Positions 24,306 through 36,519 of a stretch of 64,000 nucleotides of DNA are shown one piece after another. A program made the translations under genes and the position numbers. How positions within the stretch are numbered: the first letter of the stretch is position 1; every line of letters starts with the position of its first letter. The stretch is from contig NC_092793.1 in assembly GCF_918797505.1 (NCBI RefSeq), positions 43,140,243-43,204,242 on the forward strand. The letters run 5' to 3'. The notes under the pieces are model-generated. The model ran no database searches and was not told the origin of the DNA. It worked only from the letters and a program-made list of their open reading frames with translations. This DNA is from Bemisia tabaci (lineage: Eukaryota; Arthropoda; Insecta; Hemiptera; Aleyrodidae).

Positions 24306-24385
24306 TAGAAGGGTGGCTGCACTTTTGGGCCCTAAGCCCTCCATGAAGCGATCTGTCCATACTCTCGCTATACAGGTACTCTAGG
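24306..24385 (-). mobile_element. Fragment related to the 54916-55661 foldback
   Basis: On the minus strand CTAGAGTACCTGTATAGCGA then GAGAGTATGG resembles the end TTAGAGTACCTATATTGAGA of 54916, followed by GGGCCCAAAAGTG-like sequence. It lies in a 390-bp interval bounded by a direct repeat GAAAGAGGGGTGAGAAACAG (23997 and 24387). Confidence 0.5.
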
Positions 24386-24640
24386 AAAGAGGGGTGAGAA
24401 ACAGGACTTCAGCGCATGTCTCTGGGAATGTGGAAATTCAAAATTTGTGAAGCGTCACCAGTTTGTTGAAATTGTCACCGTCCGTTGCCTCAAGAGGATT
24501 TAGACGCTTCTGCTTCAGCGATACATTGTTGACCTATCAATATCTGCTTATTTTGATCATATCTTGAAGGAGAAATTCCCATAAGTATATCCCGATTCTT
24601 TATTTGTTTCACTACAATAATGGCAGACATACAATTATCT

Positions 24641-25322
24641 CATAGGCGTAGCTAGGCCATTTTGCTGGGGGGGGCCTGGCCCCCCACCACCGGGGGGTCT
24701 GGGGGGTATGGAATACCCCCCAGGTCAGCGGGGGGTCCGGGGGGCCTCCCCCGGAAAATTTTTGAAATTTTAACTCTATTTGAGCGCATCTCGAGGCACT
24801 TGTGGCGTTAATCTTCCTTCAATTTCTGCATAAAATTCACCCAGTTTTATGCATTTTAAGGTTAAAATACTTTGAAATTGTTGCATTCAACAGATTATTC
24901 CATTTATTTTCTCACTTTTAACCACTCATTTGTGTGAAAATTGCGAAATAAATGTTTAGTGAATGCCAGAATCATTGTTCTGTATTAGGAAAAGCCCATG
25001 CAAAGTAAAATATAATATAATGAGCAAGACGTAACTATGAACGAATGAGCATTTGTCATGTACCAAAAAATAAAGATATGAATTATGAATTAGAAAAAAA
25101 TCGATTGCATCCAGATTTTTTAGAGCAATTCAACTGAATAATGAACAGAGAAGAAAAAACTAACCGTTCGAGCGCGAGATTTTAAGTAAAAACTATGTGC
25201 ATTAAGAGTGATAAATTTCAATCAGTGCACCATCCAGAATTTCTGGGGGGGCCAGATGATACTATTTCCAATTTTGGGGGGGGGGCCAGGCCCCCCCTGG
25301 CCCCCCCCTTCCTACGCCACTG
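24641..25322. mobile_element. hAT-like MITE with G/C-run arms, 682 bp
   Basis: Left end CATAGGCGTAGCTAGG and right end complement of CAGTGGCGTAGGAAGG, followed inward by GGGGGGGCC/CCAGGCCCCCC blocks. The CAGTGGCGT terminus is of hAT type and resembles 50116. The flanking 8-mers AATTATCT and TACAATCT agree at only 5 of 8 positions, so the target duplication is doubtful. No transposase. Confidence 0.6.
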
Positions 25323-25965
25323 TACAATCTTTACAACAGCATGGAGTGAAGGTGCGGTGCTTTACCTACTGGATTAGCACTCCTACACTTTCAATGCCTA
25401 TATCTACCTATTGTAAGATCATTAGAAGCTCAATAAACAATATGATGAATTTCTGCGCCTGCCACAATTATTTTTAACATCACTAAAATTACCTATGGCA
25501 ACTTTTCTGAACTCAGAATATAAGCTCGAGCATGATTTGGAGGGTTGTTGAGATTAGGTATTCATTCAATTTTAAAGATGAACGTAAAATGATTAAACAT
25601 CTACTGTCATTTTTCCAACTGTTGCTCAGAAAGTCAGTAAAGGCTTTTCTAGTGAAGATGAAGCCTCCGCTTATATATTGTGGAAAAATTGAACATACAC
25701 AGGATAAAAGAGTAATACCTAATAATTTATTGAATCAATTCATAGTGGAAAAATGAAGTATAGCTTGTGAAAATGGCGCCAACATGAAATTCAAGTTCAA
25801 TCCTGGTTCAATCGAAAATATGCGCATAAACAGCGCCAAAATCGGAAAGTTTGATTTCCCGCGAAAGTCGGGTTACAGCGCCCGCATAAACCCGACGGAG
25901 GAAACTTGCATTACAAACTCGGGTTTCGTGAAACCCCGGTTTCGAGCCTCGCATAAACGTAGCTA

Positions 25966-26270
25966 GTTTCTTTTGTATGTGAACAATAACTGAATGTCCA
26001 GAATTCCAAACATCTGACTGTATCTCAAGTATATGTCGGAAATATTTATCAAGGTCAGAGTTTGTGAATCCTTGGCAGCAGTTAATGAATTTCCCCTAAG
26101 TAACAACTTCGCTCAACAAAGTTTGGTAAGTAAGTACAGCTCAGATCCACCATCGTACACATATAATTACATATTAGTTTAAAATCAGTGCGAGTAATGT
26201 TTTGAGGGTAAAGTGTTCTCTATTCTCCAACATTTATCAGCAGGGGTGCGAATTGCGCGGAGGCTGAGAG
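25966..26270. other. Spacer without recognisable feature
   Basis: Short AT-rich spacer. Nothing recognised. Confidence 0.5.
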
Positions 26271-27077
26271 GTAGGGGAGAGTGGGGTTATTTGAGTCAGT
26301 TTTAGGAAAACGCTCCTAAATGTTATTTAAAATTTTTTTTGTCTGATTTCGTGATGTAATACGATCAAGTATATTCTCAGCTATTGAATTTATGCCGGAG
26401 CAAAGAGCGACGCCAAAAACGACCGTTTTTTGGCACAACTTGGGCCAGAAGGGATTTTTCTGAAACCGGGCCCAAACGATACCTTATGATACCCTAAAAC
26501 TCTGGTAAAAATTTTAGCTTGAGTATACGTACCATTTTTGAGAAATGGGGGGGCAAAGTTGCCAAATCGCCATCATTCTGGACAGCATTTTTACAGCAAA
26601 AAGACGGGAAAAATGGAGGAAAAAGTTACACTATTGATGGGTTTGGGCTGTAAATGTTCTTATTGAGCCCCCGTGCATGTAACTGAGTTCAGTTTCAAAA
26701 ATTTTGGACGTACAGTGGTCCAAAATGGGGAGAAATCGTGGACAGATAAGGATTCTTTGTCAAACTTTTCAAAAATGGAAGTAAAATTGTTGGTCTCCTG
26801 CAGAGATCACGGGGAACAATGTTCTTATCGGTCTTCAATGCATTAAATTGAGTTCAGTTTATCAAATTTTCATCGCACAATGGTCCAAAATGGGAAATCA
26901 GTGGACAAATTAAGATCTTCTGCCTAACTTTTTAAAAATGATGTACGACTATTGGTCCCCTGCAGAGATCATGGGGAACAATGTTCTTATCAATGCATTC
27001 AATTGGGTTCAGTTTATCAAATTTTCATCGCACAATGGTCCAAAATGGGAAGTTAGTGGACAAATTAAGATCTTCTG

Positions 27078-27811
27078 TTGAAATCTAACCTAACCTAACC
27101 TAGTCTAACCTTTCCTAAATCCTTAGAAAGGATTTATTGTAAAGTATTATTCTAACTACAATTATTTTCTGACAACTAACTAGGACAAAAACCACCCAGT
27201 TAGCCGGATTTTAAGGATCGAAAAGCTAAGTTCCTCCTGAATTACCGTTTCCAGACCTCATTTTTTCAGTTCAAAACAGTGAACATGGATAATGGATAGC
27301 TTTTATTGGCTACTAACTTATTTTGAATTTACACCTTTCGAATCTAGTGAAAAACCTCATAGTTTCATGTTATTTTTCAAAAATTTCAACAGAAGATCTT
27401 AATTTGTCCACTAATTTCCCATTTTGGACCATTGTTGAAATCTAACCTAACCTAACCTAACCTAACCTAACCTAACCTAACCTAACCTTTCCTAAATCCT
27501 TAGAAAGGATTTATTGTAAAGTATTATTCTAACTACAATTATTCTCTGACAACTAACTAGGACAAAAACCACCCAGTTAGCCGGATTTTAAGGATCGAAA
27601 AGCTAAGTTCCTTCTGAATTACCGTTTCCAGACCTCATTTTTTCAGTTCAAAACAGTGAACATGGATAATGGATAGCTTTTATTGGCTACTAACTTATTT
27701 TGAATTTACACCTTTCGAATCTAGTGAAAAACCTCATAGTTTCATGTTATTTTTCAAAAATTTCAACAGAAGATCTTAATTTGTCCACTAATTTCCCATT
27801 TTGGACCATTG
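27078..27811 (+). repeat. Tandem duplication of palindrome loop (357 + 377 bp)
   Basis: Both copies start TTGAAATCTAACC and end CCATTTTGGACCATTG. The 20-base difference equals four extra CCTAA units in the second copy. The duplicated unit includes about 46 bp of the right arm, so duplication followed palindrome formation. Confidence 0.85.
27443..27487 (-). repeat. Interstitial insect telomere-type repeat (TTAGG)9
   Basis: Nine perfect TAACC units on the plus strand, i.e. TTAGG on the minus strand, the canonical insect telomere repeat. The sister loop copy (27087-27110) has three perfect units, one variant and one further unit. Confidence 0.85.
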
Positions 27812-30036
27812 TGCGATGAAAATTTGATAAACTGAACCCAATTGAATGCATTGATAAGAACATTGTTCCCCATGATCTCTGCAGGGGACCAATAGTCGTA
27901 CATCATTTTTAAAAAGTTAGGCAGAAGATCTTAATTTGTCCACTGATTTCCCATTTTGGACCATTGTGCGATGAAAATTTGATAAACTGAACTCAATTTA
28001 ATGCATTGAAGACCGATAAGAACATTGTTCCCCGTGATCTCTGCAGGAGACCAACAATTTTACTTCCATTTTTGAAAAGTTTGACAAAGAATCCTTATCT
28101 GTCCACGATTTCTCCCCATTTTGGACCACTGTACGTCCAAAATTTTTGAAACTGAACTCAGTTACATGCACGGGGGCTCAATAAGAACATTTACAGCCCA
28201 AACCCATCAATAGTGTAACTTTTTCCTCCATTTTTCCCGTCTTTTTGCTGTAAAAATGCTGTCCAGAATGATGGCGATTTGGCAACTTTGCCCCCCCATT
28301 TCTCAAAAATGGTACGTATACTCAAGCTAAAATTTTTACCAGAGTTTTAGGGTATCATAAGGTATCGTTTGGGCCCGGTTTCAGAAAAATCCCTTCTGGC
28401 CCAAATTGTGCCATTCTTGGCGTCGCTCTTTTCTGTGCATAAAGTAAAGTCGAAATCTTTATTTGAGCAGGGTAACCTTTTTGACCCACTTAACCCCGAC
28501 CATGGGGTTTAATGAGTCACCCCTGGGGTTAACTGAGTCACCCACTGTAAATCATTCTGGACACATATTAATCAACTTAAAATAGATATTTGTGAAACCT
28601 CTATGAGATATATCTTTAAAATTATCAATGCTGCACTAATAAAAATAGTAAATAAATGAGAAATATTGAGGGAGGGGGGTGGGGTTGGGTTTCCTCTTTT
28701 TATCCTTCAATGTATGGTTTGCAATGACTCGATGATCAATTTATTTTTTTCTTTTTTGGTAGATACCAATTTGCTTAATGAATGAGGTCACAGGTAGGTA
28801 CCTAAGTAAGTGAATGGATGAATAAACAGATAAATTATTAATGATAACTTTTGGTTGGTATGAGAGGGGTGTTGAAAAAAAGGTGAGCTTAAGAATATTT
28901 AGGAATTCAGAATAGCAAGGCAATAAGAAGGAACCCTCTGTTATGGCAAAAATTATGAAATTTCTTTTAGAGGCTTAAATAATAATTTTGGGAAGTTTTG
29001 AATATTTTCTAGAAGAAATCATTTTTTTTTCAACCCTCCATTTCATGACCACCAAAATAAATATTTAAGAGGCTGTTGTCTTCGCTAAAAAATAAGAACC
29101 AAAATTAAAGAAATAAATTTTAATGAACACAAATTAATCTAGAACCACAGGAACATGGGTAACCTTATAAAGAAGAATTAGGTAATCTAAATGGGCAACA
29201 ATTTATTTTCATAGGTAACATACTAAATAGGTATATAAATTAATGCTTTGGCGCAAAACATATTTATGTACGCAACATTTTTACTTTTGGTCCAAACTTA
29301 AAAACTAAAAGAAGGAAACAGTTGAGAAAAGGCTAAAATACAAATATACCTAAACACAGGACGTTTCGGTGTCTCACAACACCATTATCAACCACTAAAA
29401 AAGTACAAAAATAAAAAAAGAAATTAAAATCAAAAGAGACCAGCACGGCGTTACATGGTCATGAAAGAGTTTCCTGTTATCACTGCAGTCGAAGGAATCT
29501 TGGAATCCTCGGAGGAATCCTAGGTTGTTCCCTCTTCCTGGTGAACTTTCAGGTCATGATCTCTGCACAAAACAAATGAAATACAGAAAATCAGTTAAAA
29601 TCTTAACTCGGTGAGTGACTCATTTAACCCCCAAAAAAGTGACCCATTTAGCCCCCAAGCAGGTTGGGATTTTCAAATCATGCTGAGGAAATTCCAAAAT
29701 TATTTTTTTTTATGTTTCAAAAGGCCAAAATGTAGGAAAACAAGTCTACTTTTCAGAACAATTTACAGCATAAAAATCCAAAGAGAGTACTTACCAAGGT
29801 GCACAAACTTCTTGGAAGAAAAATCGCCGTTTTCTGCCGATTTCGACAGCTCCGCAGCTAATGTGGCTCCAAAATAAAAACAAAGAATGCCGATGACGTC
29901 ACTGCACATTTTTTTGGTAGAATACAAGTGTTGCCAACTTCCTACGCCGGCAAAACCGAAAAATTCCTATTAGGCGGGAAAATATTCCATGTGACCCATT
30001 GAACCCCATGACCCAAATACCCCCACTCTCCCCTAC

Positions 30037-30826
30037 TTGTTATTTTTCTAGATTTTTCAGATTTGCAATTTTTGTGGAATACTTACTGTGACTTTGGCAC
30101 ACATTCTAAAATTAACAAGAAATTCCACAAAAGTTTGATCAGCGCGTTGTGCTGACCTTCTTGCGAGAACCTAGCCCGAAGCTGAAAATTGCAGAGGCAT
30201 GAAACAATGTTCACTTTGGTTTGTGAGATTTTCTTATAAACTTGGCATCCTCATATTTGTCCGACTTTTACCAAAATAATCTTGAAATTATCTCTCCCAT
30301 CACCACATAGCAACAAAATTAGCATAAACATTCTTGATAAGAGGTGGCATAGTATCCAGAGACCCCTGAGAGTTTTGTATTAAATACTAATGATGCTCCT
30401 CTGGCAGAATTAAAAATTGACCATTCTAAACTACATACTCATATCAACAGCTCTTGCTGACAACAACCTGCTACCTTCATCAACTTAATCTAAAGTTTAG
30501 AATAATAGATAAGCCGCCAACTAATGTACTATCATTTCCATGCAAACAGTCAACCTTGTATTTATTGAGGAATGATAAATACAGTTTTTACTATGCCTTA
30601 GAGTTCTTACCATAATTCTTACCATTTGGAGTCAGGAAATAAAAATAATTGCTTCATTGTTTGCATTTTTATTGGCCAACTAAGTTCACAGTGGAACTTT
30701 CGTCTACTTGGTGTTAATGAAGGTAAATATTTATTCTTCTCTTATTTGGATGAGAATTACCTAGGTACATCAAATAGGTATGACATACTTTGACACTGGG
30801 TGCCGCTACTAGGTACTCTACTTATA
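30037..30826. other. Stretch without recognisable gene
   Basis: AT-rich sequence with no coding signal that I can support; contains TACCTAGGTAC-type strings (near 30770). Confidence 0.5.
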
Positions 30827-32807
30827 CAGGGTTATTCAAAAGTTACGCACCACTGGCCATAGCTTAAGTTCTAATTATGATATCGATTTGCGGTTTGTGG
30901 CGTCCTTCCTCATATCGAGGGGGAAACTTTTTGAGGTACTTCCCACTTCTTCACCCCCCCAGGGGGAGGGGGGGCGGGGGGCAACTCAAAAATTTCAAAT
31001 GGCAACCCCCATCATGTGATACATCGTTAGAAAGAGCATGAAAAAAGAAAATTTTTGGCGCAAACCCGAAGTCGATCTGACCCCCCTATCAAAAGTTAGG
31101 GGGGTCCAAAGGTTATTTAGGGGGTCCGTACCTTCATTTTTTAGAGTAGCTTCGGCGGCTCTTAGACATACCGTTTCTCTTTTCAAAGAGTCCTTGAATA
31201 CTCCAGGTCTGATACCGAAGTCTTCATATTGCCCCCGGGCCACCACAGCCCCCCCGTAGGGGGGATGGGCCTGTTACAATGAAACATTGCATTAAAATGC
31301 GGAAAGTCACAGAAGAGCTTCAAACTTAGCATCAAATCCGAGTGGAACTTCTTGCCAATGTTAACGCAAACGCAGCCTGCGACTTTAAAGTGAGTTTTCA
31401 AAACTCTTAGCCCCCTGCCCCCCTCATTTTTGGTTGCAGAGCGGGTAAAAACCGGGAAATTCACTACAAATAAGCCCGAAACTAATGTCCAACTTGAGAA
31501 GGACCCTTGAAACGTTGCGATCAGTCGGAGCAATGAAATACAGGGACTGCCGCCCCCTTAAAGTACGGAAACATCCATAAAACCCCCGCTGCCCCCCTCA
31601 TTTTTTGTTGCAGAGCTGGTAAGAACCGGGAAATTCGCCAGAAATGATGCCCCGGTTCCTATAACAGCCCCGCAATGAAAAATGAGGGGGGCAGCGAAGG
31701 GTTTTATGAATGATTCCATCCTTAAAGTGCGCGGCAGTTCCTGTGTTGCAGCTCTCCGACTGGGCGCAACGTTTCAAGGGTCCGCGTCAAGTTGGACAGT
31801 AGTTTCGGGCATCATTTCTGGCGAATTTCCCGGTTCTTACCAGCTCTGCAACGAAAAAAGAGGGGGGCAGCGGGGGTTTTATGGATGTTTCCGTCCCTAA
31901 AGTGGGCGGCAGTCCCTATATTGCAGTTCTCCGACTGGGCGCAACGTTGCAAGGGTCCGCGTCAAGTTGGACAGTAGTTTCGGGCATCATTTCTGGCGAT
32001 TTTCCCGGTTTTTACCCGCTCCGCAACAAAAAATGAGGGGGGCAGCGGGGGTTTTATGGATGTTTCCGTACTTTAAGGGGGCGGCAGTCCCTGTATTTCA
32101 ATGCTCCGACTGATCGCAACGTTTCAAGGGTCCTTCTCAAGTTGGACATTAGTTTCGGGCTTATTTGTAGTGAATTTCCCGGTTTTTACCCGCTCTGCAA
32201 CCAAAAATGAGGGGGGCAGGGGGCTAAGAGTTTTGAAAACTCACTTTAAAGTCGCAGGCTGCGTTTGCGTTAACATTGGCAAGAAGTTCCACTCGGATTT
32301 GATGCTAAGTTTGAAGCTCTTCTGTGACTTTCCGCATTTTAATGCAATGTTTCATTGTAACAGGCCCATCCCCCCTACGGGGGGGCTGTGGTGGCCCGGG
32401 GGCAATATGAAGACTTCGGTATCAGACCTGGAGTATTCAAGGACTCTTTGAAAAGAGAAACGGTATGTCTAAGAGCCGCCGAAGCTACTCTAAAAAATGA
32501 AGGTACGGACCCCCTAAATAACCTTTGGACCCCCCTAACTTTTGATAGGGGGGTCAGATCGACTTCGGGTTTGCGCCAAAAATTTTCTTTTTTCATGCTC
32601 TTTCTAACGATGTATCACATGATGGGGGTTGCCATTTGAAATTTTTGAGTTGCCCCCCGCCCCCCCTCCCCCTGGGGGGGTGAAGAAGTGGGAAGTACCT
32701 CAAAAAGTTTCCCCCTCGATATGAGGAAGGACGCCACAAACCGCAAATCGATATCATAATTAGAACTTAAGTTATGGCCAGTGGTGCGTAACTTTTGAAT
32801 AACCCTG
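30827..32807. mobile_element. Foldback element B, copy 2, 1981 bp
   Basis: Same family as 10873-12520, with identical CAGGGTTATTCAAAAGTTAC ends, TATA on the left and TATT on the right. The outer arms match closely, but the centre is asymmetric: the CTCCGACTG module occurs once in the left arm (complement at 31522) and three times on the right (31754, 31929, 32104; 175-bp spacing). The identical peptides predicted in both arms are palindrome artefacts. Confidence 0.85.
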
Positions 32808-35193
32808 TATTTCAACGATACTGGAAAAATTCATAACTCAGGTAAGGGCGTTATCTTGCAAGCTACAGAGCTAGTAATTAGTCATATTTCGATCCTTTGA
32901 GATTTTTTCATCATTCAGAAATAAAAAACTAAATTCAGCTGGAACAGGCACATTTCTAGGAAGGAATGTGACGGATCATTTATATCTAATTTATATCTCA
33001 TCGTCATCTCACTTATCAAACAATGCTTCTCGTCCTCATCTTGTTCTAATCTTGTTGAGAGCAGGCGAAGATTTGAAATGCGCGCTACAGATTCGGTAGT
33101 CGCCTGGTGTCGCCTGGGTACAAAGTGGTACCCGCCTGACGTCACAAAACTTCAAGATGGCAACAAAAATCAAACTGGGACAATAATCAAAGAAAAGGAC
33201 TGTGATGGTTACAAAGGAATACCTAAATGATCATTCATTTTTTCGAACCCTTATAATTTAAAAAAATTAATTTGAAGTGAAGTACGTATTTGGAGACTTT
33301 ACACTTTACTGGGAGAACATCCAATGCCCAGCATGAGCATTGGAAACGTCATTCGTGAACTCAAAATGACCGACTTGTTCATTTTCTGTAGGTACATAGC
33401 CGCGATTCAGATTCAGATGACACTACTCTCCCGTATTTGCTTCTCGCGTCTCGCTTACTCCTTTGTGTTTTCATATTTCGTCCATCTCCCTCTATCCATA
33501 ATTAATTCCATAATCCATCCGCCTCGTTTAGGATTGTGTTGTGAAATTTAAGATTGTGAAATTGTCTGAAATTTGAAGCATAATATTTTGGAATTATTCA
33601 ACGTATGTCGTGTCTTGTCTTCAGACTCGTTCTGCCCACCTCGTGAAGTTTGTGAAAGTTTCTGAAGTATAATGCTGTGAAATTATTTGACCAATTATCA
33701 TGCTACCTCAGAGACTGTTTTAGTGTTTTTGGGTTAATTAAAGTATGTCAGGTAGGAGATCTGCCATTTGCGATACATGCTAAATGCTTCATTATACTAG
33801 TGTACCACAGTTGTTCTCAAGCACCAATTACAACACGGTTTGCATTTTTATGCTGAATAGCATAGATAAACGACTGGAGCATTTTGCGCAGCTCAAGCGC
33901 AGGGATTTGTACCTTCGTAATTGTCACCACCTCATCGCTGCAAATTATGAAAAGGACCGCTCGAGTGTATCCTTGATCATAGAATATCTGTTATTCTCCA
34001 AGCGATGTCGTCATCACATCCCTGTCAGTTCACAACTTCTAATTATTGAGTTTAACTAGGTGTCGAAAAATCTGAGATATCTGAAGTAGCAGAAAATTGT
34101 GTACTTTCAAAGTCTAAGATTTTTTGCGGCACCGACAGTTTCATAAATCTTCCTTATAACACTCTACTCTGAAACCGTTACACTCTACCTCTCACATTGC
34201 TCCATAACAAAGGTATGTGTTAGCCTCTTATTTGTACTAAAAATTCTAGGTTTCATGACTCATTTACTCATTCACTCTCTGGTGAATTTGGTTCCGTCAG
34301 ATTCATTGCAAGACACCTTATGTGTTATCTCCGCAGACCTAACACAGGCATTTGAACGCTCAATGAGAGCAAAATTTCAACTGGCCTGTTGTCTACTTTT
34401 CAGTAAAGAAGGTAAATAACCTTCCTTAAGGACTCGCTTTGAGACGATAAAACAAGGTTTCTCCATTACTTACCGTAAGACGATAATAAGTGTTCCACCA
34501 GACTATGTAGGAGATGAGGTTGAAAGTTACATCACCTCCATGTGTGAGGAAGTTTTCTTACCTACAACCTGATTTTATGACTTACAATAACAAAAGATAC
34601 TGCTTTCGCCTGGCATATTTTCATGCGTCGCATCGTCTAATAAACGGGGACCTACATTTACTTGATTCCATGAATAGGTAAAATGGCTCAGAGAGAATTT
34701 CGTCGAATGATCACTACGGCCATCTCTCATCCAGTTGGAGAACTTATACTTACCTTTGATTAAAAAATTCATGAACCATAGAGTTTTTGGAAATTGAGTA
34801 CACAATATTATTGTGAAAGATTTTTGAGGTTGAGTCTTTGTTTTTGTGAAAGATTTTTGAGGTTGAGTCACATTCTCAAAGTATCAAAAGTTCTACAGTT
34901 TCATCGTGTTTCCTCCTAACTTTATCAGCTTATGAGCAATGGCTCCTAATTTACTCAACTCCTCAGCAGGCCAAAACTCTATACCTCTACAGATACATAT
35001 GAGAATCATGCGTTTCAACGAAACCTACGAGTCCTGCTTATCATCACTCAGGAACCACCGATCTTTTCTGCAGGTGTCATGGACCATTCATGACAAATAC
35101 TGTTGCAACCACCCTTATCCTAGGTACATATCTATGCATAGTAATTCTAGTGATCAGCTCCATACTCACAATGTAATTTCTGTAAAATACAGT
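32808..35193. other. Stretch without recognisable gene
   Basis: No identifiable coding region; the 91- and 98-codon open frames at 33784-34059 and 34575-34871 match nothing I recognise. A 33-base tandem duplication (TGTGAAAGATTTTTGAGG) lies at about 34812-34869. Confidence 0.45.
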
Positions 35194-35446
35194 TGGACGG
35201 TGGAATTACCAGACCCCGTATCTCGGTTTGCGACGTTGTAGACTTCCTTTCATACTTTCTTCTTTACACGGGAAACCAACCAACATCAATTTATAAAAAC
35301 TTCTGCAATTTTTCTTCTCTGTGCAAAGAAAACTCTGTGAAAACCAAGGAGGAAAAATGATTTGTTCTCTGTCAAAAGAATAAAATGGGAGCGGAGATTT
35401 TTAAGCACCGCAAACGAGATACATGGTCTGCTAGTTTCACTGTTGA
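35194..35446 (-). mobile_element. Diverged third copy of the TCGACGG MITE
   Basis: Resembles 20463-20717 in opposite orientation: the left end GACGGTGGAATTACCAGACC matches the complement of that copy's right end, and the right end GTCTGCTAGTTTCACTGTTG its left end. About 253 bp, with many substitutions, so an old insertion. Confidence 0.7.
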
Positions 35447-36519
35447 CTTGTTACGATATACCTATACCTACAATATCCCTACAGATTACATTGAAGATAT
35501 TACTGTCCCTGTAACAGTGACTGATTCGAATGTTATCACAGTAGAGGGTTTCAGATATTTGGGTCAGCATGGTTTATTAATTACACAGAACGTAAGTTAC
35601 CTTTATAAATTAAGGCGTAGAGGCAACTTCTGCCTTTGGTTGGCCAGAAATTTGTGTAAACGCATTTACATTCCTAAAATTTATGAGAAATTCCGAATCT
35701 ACTAAATGAAAGCGAGGATTTCAGGAGAACATGATTAATAATTTGCTGTCAGAAGGAAAACTGCGGAAGGAAAGTGGGAAAGATTTTTCACAAAGGCTCA
35801 ACATAATATGAGGAGGAAAAAATGAATGTAATTTCCGTTTACCCTGGTTATAATTCTGGTATTGTAAGAATTCTCTTTCTCTATTTACGTAATTACGTAT
35901 TAGATTATTGTATTGTATGAAATCCTGTTATCACGAAGACAGAGTATCATAGAGCATAAACAATAAACATAGGAAAGGTTGTGTCTGATCATGAGTCATT
36001 AGAAGGTTTTAGCGTAGTGTGCTGCAACCTAGCGGACACATGGTGCCTTCGATTCGCGAAAAGTTACCTTCAGTACTCACAATCAGTTGCAGTTGATTGA
36101 TTTCGTTTATTGTCTCATCATTTACCTATTAATATTTATATTTCGTTCATTTATTTACCTATAATATTTTTTACGTGTCCAATTAGGGCATCATTAAAAC
36201 AATTAATTTGGCCTCGTTAAGTGATACGTTCATCTTTGATACATTTTCTTCAAATGATCTAGAAAAGTTATTTTTTTGGAGCCGTAATAGTTTTCTCTGT
36301 TTTTATGAGAAATCGAGGATTTTTTATGTATTAATATTTCGGTACTTAAGTAATGGATCATTATTTTTCTTATGGATCTTGGATTTTTTTTTCGGGGGGG
36401 GGGGGGGGGGAGGAAGCACAATTTTAGATGTTTTAATTATTGCAAATTTTAACATACTCAGTTAATAGGTAGTAAATTAAATCTGGGACTCATTAAAATT
36501 GCGCTCACCGCTGAGCGCT
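35447..36519. other. Stretch without recognisable gene
   Basis: AT-rich, one G run of about 17 bases near 36397-36413. The open frame 35385-35705 starts within the MITE copy and is not recognisable. Confidence 0.45.

Larger units (their letters stand above)
22533..25965. mobile_element. Candidate 3.4-kb TIR element with GCATAAAC subterminal words
   Basis: Left end TAGCTATGTTTATGCGAG at 22533 and right end complement of TAGCTACGTTTATGCGAG ending at 25965 match at 20 of 22 positions; a second block CGAAACC(T/C)GAGTTTG follows about 40 bases inside both ends. GCATAAAC appears inside at 22601, 22698, 25824 and 25883, like subterminal binding sites. The interior holds no recognised transposase, and it carries the nested hAT-like MITE at 24641. 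Superfamily unknown; no clear target duplication. Confidence 0.6.
26402..28432. repeat. Large palindrome with duplicated loop
   Basis: The left arm (26402-27080) starts AAAGAGCGACGCCAA and is matched by the right arm ending near 28432. Within each arm the sentence CTGCAGAGATCA-GGGGAACAATG recurs, so arms are themselves modular. The loop is tandemly duplicated (27078-27434 and 27435-27811). Confidence 0.85.
26271..30036. mobile_element. 3.8-kb TIR element with an internal palindrome
   Basis: Ends are inverted: GTAGGGGAGAGTGGGG at 26271 and its complement ending at 30036, continuing as T(T)ATTTG(A/G)GTCA. Copies of the subterminal motif (TTAACCCC...GAGTCACCC) also occur at 28485-28545 and 29610-29660. 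A large palindrome fills 26402-28432. The rest (28433-30000) is AT-rich and holds no recognised protein; the 88-codon ORF at 29611-29877 is not identifiable. Superfamily unknown. Confidence 0.65.

Noticed and set aside
27443..27487. Chromosome end
   Set aside because: Only nine units within the loop of an internal palindrome, with unique sequence on both sides.
31183..32451. Duplicate 116-residue ORFs
   Set aside because: Mirror images within foldback B copy 2; sequence is noncoding repeat.
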